Source: Streptomyces sp. BV286 (GTDB lineage: Bacteria > Actinomycetota > Actinomycetes > Streptomycetales > Streptomycetaceae). From it: a stretch of 64,000 nt of DNA. The notes under the pieces are model-generated. The model ran no database searches. It worked only from the letters and a program-made list of their open reading frames with translations, and had not been told where the DNA came from. The stretch covers positions 62,001 through 126,000 of the forward strand of contig NZ_JAHRIB010000177.1 of NCBI RefSeq assembly GCF_019090165.1, read 5' to 3'. The number at the start of each line of letters is the position of its first letter. The stretch's first letter is position 1. A program made the translations under genes and the position numbers. This document shows positions 60,073 to 64,000 of the stretch, piece after piece.

Positions 60073-61785
60073 ATGGAACACCACGTCGGCCGAGGGGTCC
60101 GGGTGGCGGCAGGCCTCGCGGCCCCCGCCCGCACGGCATCCGCCCGCACGGCATCCGTCCGCGGCGGATCCCGCACGACCGCGGGCCGCATCCGCAATCC
60201 CGTGCTGCCGGGATTCCACCCGGATCCGAGCATCGTGCGCGTCGGCGCGGAGTACTTCCTCGCCACCTCGACCTTCGAATGGTTCCCGGGCGTACCCGTG
60301 CACCGCTCGACCGACCTCGTCCACTGGGAGCCGGCCGGTCACATCCTGGACCGGCCCGAACTGCTCGACCTGCGCGGAGTCGCCGACTCGGCGGGCGTGT
60401 GGGCGCCCTCCCTCTCGTACCACGACGGGCTGTTCTGGCTCGTCCACAGCATCGTGCGGACCGTCGGGCACCCGTACAAGGACGTCGACAACTTCCTGGT
60501 CACGGCCCCGTCGATCGAGGGTCCGTGGTCGGAGCCGGTGTTCCTGAACTCCTCGGGCTTCGACCCGTCGTTCTTCCACGACGAGGACGGCCGCAGCTGG
60601 CTGCTGAACATGCAGTGGGACCCCCGCGAGGGGCATCCGTCCTTCGCCGGGATCCTGCTCCAGGAGTACGACGCCCGCGAACAGGCCCTGATCGGGCAGC
60701 CGCGCACCATCCTCACGCACGAGGAACTGATCGAGGGACCCAACGTCTACCGGCGCGACGGCTGGTACTACCTGATGCTCGCCGAGGGCGGCACCGGCTG
60801 GAACCACGGCATCCTCATGGCCCGCTCCCGGGACCTGGCGGGCCCCTACGAACTCGACCCGCGGGGCTCGCTGCTGACCACCCGCGACGACCCCGACTGG
60901 CCGTTGCAGAAGGCGGGCCACGGTGAGCTGGTCGAGACACCGGAGGGGGAGTGGTACCTCGCCCATCTGGCCTCCAGGCCCGTGCGGACGCCCGACGGGC
61001 CGCGCTGTGTCCTCGGCCGGGAGACCTGCCTGCAGCAGGTGACCTGGACCGGCGACGGCTGGCTGCGGCTGACGGACGGGGGACGGCTGCCGGGCCTGGA
61101 GGTCCCGGCGCCCAGGGGATCAGCGCCGGGGGAGGTGGCCGCCCCCGTCGTCCGCGACGACTTCGACTCGCCCTCCCTGCACGGGTACTGGAGCACGCTC
61201 CGGACGCCCCCGGCCTCCGACTGGCTGTCCCTCGGGGAGCGGCCGGGGCATCTGCGGCTGCGCGGCCGGCAGAGTCCGCACTCACGGTTCGACCAGAGCC
61301 TGGTCGCGAGACGGCTCACCTCCGTGCGGTGCGAGGTGACGACGCTCGTCGACTTCCACCCGGCGCACTACACCCAACTCGCGGGCCTCATCTGCTGGTA
61401 CGACACCTCGACGCACTACTACCTCCGCCTCACGCACGCGGAAGGCAGGGGGCGCGTGCTGGGGGTCGTCCTCACCGACGACGGCGTCTACGGGGAACTG
61501 CCGGACAGCGAACTCGCCACGGACGGCTGGGAGTCGGTCCACCTGCGGGCCCGCTTCGACGGTGCGCTACTGCGCTTCTCCGCGTCGCCCGACGGCACGC
61601 ACTGGCATCCCGTCGGCCCGGTCCTGGACGCGACCAGACTCTCCGACGACTACGGGGACCGGCTGCGGTTCACCGGCGCGTTCGTCGGAGTCTGCGCGCA
61701 GGACCTCGGCGGGACCCGGACCCCGGCCGACTTCGACTGGTTCGAGATGCGGGAGCTGGACGACCCGGAGCGGTCGGGCCCGTAG
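60073..61785 (+). CDS. Glycoside hydrolase family 43 beta-xylosidase-like protein
   Basis: This 570-residue enzyme has the five-bladed GH43 domain: NPVLPGFHPDPSIVRVGAEYFLATSTFEWFPGVPVHRSTDLVHW near residues 42-85 with the catalytic Asp, SGFDPSFFHDEDGRSWLLNMQW near 160, and EGPNVYRRDGWYYLMLAEGGTGWNHG near 220 with the catalytic Glu. A C-terminal concanavalin-like domain follows (DDFDSPSLHGYWSTLR, VHLRARFDGALLRFSASPDG). This matches beta-xylosidases/arabinofuranosidases of the XynB type. No signal peptide is evident, so intracellular cleavage of xylo-oligosaccharides is likely. The first ~40 residues (ARTASARTAS repeat) are unlike the family. Confidence 0.93.
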   Translation: MEHHVGRGVRVAAGLAAPARTASARTASVRGGSRTTAGRIRNPVLPGFHPDPSIVRVGAEYFLATSTFEWFPGVPVHRSTDLVHWEPAGHILDRPELLDLRGVADSAGVWAPSLSYHDGLFWLVHSIVRTVGHPYKDVDNFLVTAPSIEGPWSEPVFLNSSGFDPSFFHDEDGRSWLLNMQWDPREGHPSFAGILLQEYDAREQALIGQPRTILTHEELIEGPNVYRRDGWYYLMLAEGGTGWNHGILMARSRDLAGPYELDPRGSLLTTRDDPDWPLQKAGHGELVETPEGEWYLAHLASRPVRTPDGPRCVLGRETCLQQVTWTGDGWLRLTDGGRLPGLEVPAPRGSAPGEVAAPVVRDDFDSPSLHGYWSTLRTPPASDWLSLGERPGHLRLRGRQSPHSRFDQSLVARRLTSVRCEVTTLVDFHPAHYTQLAGLICWYDTSTHYYLRLTHAEGRGRVLGVVLTDDGVYGELPDSELATDGWESVHLRARFDGALLRFSASPDGTHWHPVGPVLDATRLSDDYGDRLRFTGAFVGVCAQDLGGTRTPADFDWFEMRELDDPERSGP

Positions 61786-61799
61786 CGGTCCTCTGCCGT

Positions 61800-62151
61800 C
61801 CCATGGCGTGTCATCCGGTCCCGGACCGTGCGTGTCACCGCCGCGACCGGGGCACTTGCCGGCGGATCGCCTCCGGCACCGAAACCGTGACCTCCCCGAA
61901 CCGAGCAGTACGGGCGGGCCGCACGTACTACTACTCGGTCTCCGCCACCCATCCGCAGGAGGCAAGCGGCAGCAGCTCGGGGCGGGTGGCGGAGACCGTC
62001 GGCCCCCGGCCGCGGCCAGGCGCTCCCGCTCTTCGACCGGCCGCCCCAGGGCGCCGGAACCCCCTCGCACGTGGGCCTGTCGGTCTGCTTCCGCAGCCGT
62101 CCGGTCCGCCGCACCTCCGCGTTCGACGAGGTGAGCATCACCCCCACATGA
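61800..62151 (+). pseudogene. Decayed fragment of a secreted FN3-type carbohydrate-active protein
   Basis: Two pieces lie in different frames. At 61887-61990 TVTSPNRAVRAGRTYYYSVSATHPQEASGSSS resembles the end of a fibronectin type III domain (pattern TYYYxVSA). At 62020-62151 in another frame GLSVCFRSRPVRRTSAFDEVSITPT ends with a stop and resembles the last strands of a concanavalin-like domain (GLAVTSH...ATFDDVSVTP). No start codon or signal sequence is visible; this is likely a remnant of a polysaccharide lyase or hydrolase. Confidence 0.65.
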
Positions 62152-62226
62152 GTGGTCCCGGGTGATCGGGTGCGTTCCCGCACCGCCCGGCACCGCTGAT
62201 CCTTCACAGGATTGGAGATGCACGCA

Positions 62227-63474
62227 ATGAGCCGCACATTCCCCCACCAGCACTCTCCTGGCGCACAGGTGAGCCGCCGCGGTCTCCTCCGGACCGCCGG
62301 TGGACTCACGGCCGCCCTCGCCACCGGCGCCGGCGCCACGGCACTCGGCGGCAGCACGGCCGTGGCCGCCCCCGCGCCCTTCACCCACCCGGGCATGCTG
62401 CACGCCTACGGCGAACTCAACCGCGCCAAGGTGCGGGTCGCCGCGGGCGACGAGCCGTGGCTGTCCGGCTGGAACCGGCTGACCGCCAACTCCCACGCCG
62501 CCAGTACCTGGACACCGCGTCCGCAGGCCACGGTCGTCCGCGGCGGCAGCGGCGAGAACTACGGCATCCTCTACAACGACATCCACGCCGCCTACCAGAA
62601 CGCCCTCCGCTGGAAGATCGCCGGCACCACCGCCCACGGCGACACGGCACGCGACATCCTCAACGCCTGGTCGGCCACGCTCACCACGGTCACCGGGAAC
62701 GCCGACCGCTTCCTGGCCGCCGGGATCTACGGCTACCAGTTCGCGAACGCCGCCGAACTCATGCGCGGCTACACCGGGTTCGACCTCGGCCGGTTCAAGG
62801 CGATGATGCTCGACGTCTTCTACCCGCTCAACCACCAGTTCCTGACCCGGCACAACGACGCCTGCATCACCAACTACTGGGCCAACTGGGACCTCTGCAC
62901 CATGAACTCGGTCCTGGCCATCGCCATCCTGTGCGACGACGCCGCCAAGTACGACCAGGCGGTGAACTACTTCAAGAACGGTGCGGGCAACGGCTCCCTC
63001 GCCCACGCCGTGCCCTTCCTGTACGACGCGCAGGGCCTCGCCCAGTGGCAGGAGAGCGGGCGCGACCAGGGGCACACCATGATGGGCATGGGCCAGATGG
63101 GCGCCTTCTGCGAGATGGCGTGGTCACAGGGCGAGGACCTGTACGGCTACGACAACAACCGGTTCCTGAAGGCCGCCCAGTACGTCGCCAGGTACAACCT
63201 CGGGCAGGACGTGCCCTTCACGACGTACACGTGGGGCACGGGCCAGAACTGCGCCCAGCAGTCGCAGACGGTGATCTCCTCGTCGGGCCGCGGGCAGGTC
63301 AGGCCGGTCTGGGACATCCTGCACCACCACTACGCCCGCAGACGAGGACTGTCCGTCCCGTACATCACCGCCATGGCCGAGAGCGTGCGGCCCGAGGGCG
63401 GCGGGGGCGACTACGGCACGAACAGCGGCGGATTCGACCAACTCGGCTTCGGGACGCTGATGTACGCCAAGTAG
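62227..63474 (+). CDS. Tat-exported alginate lyase-like polysaccharide lyase
   Basis: This is a 415-residue protein. The Tat signal SRRGLLRTAGGLTAALATGAGATALGG is at residues 16-45. The mature part is an all-helical (alpha/alpha) domain with HPGMLHAYGELNRAKVRVAAGDEPWLSGW, NAWSATLTTVTGNADRFLAAGIYGYQFANAAELMR, CITNYWANWDLCTMNSVLAIAI and DQGHTMMGMGQMGAFCEMAW, features of alginate lyase/heparinase-type families. ATG 62227 fits GGAG at 62214-62217 with 9-bp spacing; ATG 62218 and TTG 62212 lie too close. Substrate cannot be given. It sits beside GH43 and LacI-type genes, consistent with plant polymer use. Confidence 0.85.
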   Translation: MSRTFPHQHSPGAQVSRRGLLRTAGGLTAALATGAGATALGGSTAVAAPAPFTHPGMLHAYGELNRAKVRVAAGDEPWLSGWNRLTANSHAASTWTPRPQATVVRGGSGENYGILYNDIHAAYQNALRWKIAGTTAHGDTARDILNAWSATLTTVTGNADRFLAAGIYGYQFANAAELMRGYTGFDLGRFKAMMLDVFYPLNHQFLTRHNDACITNYWANWDLCTMNSVLAIAILCDDAAKYDQAVNYFKNGAGNGSLAHAVPFLYDAQGLAQWQESGRDQGHTMMGMGQMGAFCEMAWSQGEDLYGYDNNRFLKAAQYVARYNLGQDVPFTTYTWGTGQNCAQQSQTVISSSGRGQVRPVWDILHHHYARRRGLSVPYITAMAESVRPEGGGGDYGTNSGGFDQLGFGTLMYAK

Positions 63475-63476
63475 GG

Positions 63477-63496
63477 GCACGGCCGATACGCCGTGC
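63477..63496. terminator. Small hairpin between convergent genes
   Basis: A 7-bp stem GCACGGC/GCCGTGC with a 6-nt loop follows the lyase gene by 2 bp. It is short, so only a possible terminator. Confidence 0.4.
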
Positions 63497-63556
63497 GCCG
63501 CGGGCCGCCGCCCCGGACCGCTCCCCGAGCTTCGTCCGGCGGTCGGCGGCCGTCCG

Positions 63557-64000
63557 TCACCGGGGCGCCACCGAGGCCCGTACCACCACGTGGGTGCCCA
63601 GGAGCAGATGCTCGTCGGGGGCGTCCGGGGCCCGGGTGAGAGCCGTACGCACCGCCAGGCGCCCCAGTTCCTCGTACGGGACGTGGACCGTCGTGAGCGG
63701 GGGATCGAGGTCCCGGGCGAAGGGGATGTCGTCGTAGCCCACCAGGGAGACGTCCCCGGGGACGGAGAGGCCCGCCTCGTGGAGGGCCGTCAGGGCGCCC
63801 GCCGCCACCATGTCGGTGGAGGCCATGACCGCCGTGAAGGCGAGGTCGTGGGCGAGTGCCTCGCGCATGCGGCGGTGACCCGAATCGCGGGTGAAGTCGC
63901 CGGACAGGCGCAGGGCCGGGTCCGGGGTGACCCCTCGGGCCCGGTGCGCGGCCAGGTAGCCGTGTTCGCGGCCCTGGGCCGTCGTGTTGGACGGGTCGCC
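63557..64000 (-). CDS. LacI-family transcriptional regulator, partial (C-terminal part)
   Basis: The gene runs off the right edge; 147 codons are present. The visible end includes GHRRMREALAHDLAFTAVMASTDMVAAGALTALHEAGLSVPGDVSLVGYDDIPFARDLDPPLTTVHVPYEELGRLAV, the sugar-binding periplasmic-type domain of LacI/PurR regulators (the GYDDI-PP-LTTV hallmark). The DNA-binding helix-turn-helix lies outside the window. Control of the GH43 and lyase genes is likely from location, not shown. Confidence 0.95.
   Translation of the reverse strand, partial: GDPSNTTAQGREHGYLAAHRARGVTPDPALRLSGDFTRDSGHRRMREALAHDLAFTAVMASTDMVAAGALTALHEAGLSVPGDVSLVGYDDIPFARDLDPPLTTVHVPYEELGRLAVRTALTRAPDAPDEHLLLGTHVVVRASVAPR

Overview
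The window is high-GC DNA with strong third-position GC bias, GGAGG-type ribosome binding sites, many GTG starts and 4-nt stop/start overlaps. The gene families (WhiB, HrdB-like sigma factor, SpoIIE-type phosphatase with a kinase-like ATPase domain, DmdR/IdeR-type iron boxes) point to a Streptomyces chromosome. No transposase or integrase is visible.

Region 1 (left edge to about 29.2 kb) is an iron-regulated hydroxamate siderophore locus. It holds a partial ABC exporter, an L-ornithine N5-monooxygenase, a formyltransferase, an acetylglutamate kinase paralogue that probably supplies ornithine, a FecCDE-type importer (two permeases and an ATPase, no binding protein in view), a single five-module NRPS of about 6,300 residues, an MbtH-like protein, an amidohydrolase and a small coupled protein. 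An isochorismatase-like gene closes the locus. Iron boxes lie in front of the exporter, between monooxygenase and formyltransferase, in front of the permeases, in front of the NRPS, and (as part of a 35-bp perfect palindrome) in front of the isochorismatase-like gene. Adenylation-domain signatures suggest a pentapeptide X(N-Me)-Ser-(N-Me)hOrn-Ser-Orn-type residue, in the general style of scabichelin/albachelin-like tris-hydroxamates. The NRPS ends in an epimerization domain with no thioesterase.

Region 2 (29.3 to 40.3 kb) is mostly housekeeping: a SAM methyltransferase-like protein, a HhH-GPD DNA repair-like protein, a DUF3140 protein, an overlapping whiB-dps pair, a monoacylglycerol lipase-like hydrolase, a TauE/SafE permease, a GH15 trehalase-like enzyme, cobK, an MFS exporter with a C-terminal winged-helix-like extension, cobF and a DUF309 protein.

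Region 3 (40.4 to 51 kb) starts with tRNA-Pro(GGG), a strong hairpin terminator and an ankyrin-repeat gene, then an AT-rich gap. A tightly packed five-gene cassette follows: degenerate vWA protein, P-loop GTPase, large GTPase-associated-type protein with a coiled-coil tail, membrane-anchored vWA protein with intact MIDAS, and a Ser/Thr kinase fused to a PQQ/beta-propeller. It resembles GTPase/vWA-centred biological conflict (defence or signalling) systems and is the best candidate for a little-described system here.

Region 4 (51 to 64 kb) holds a candidate c-di-AMP (ydaO-type) riboswitch driving an NlpC/P60 cell-wall hydrolase, a cysteine-type leader peptide ahead of two flavin-dependent monooxygenases (probably organosulfur use), a PAS-GAF-SpoIIE-HATPase phosphatase convergent with an HrdB-like sigma factor, and a carbohydrate-use segment (GH43, a decayed FN3-type fragment, a Tat-exported lyase-like protein and a LacI-family regulator running off the right edge).
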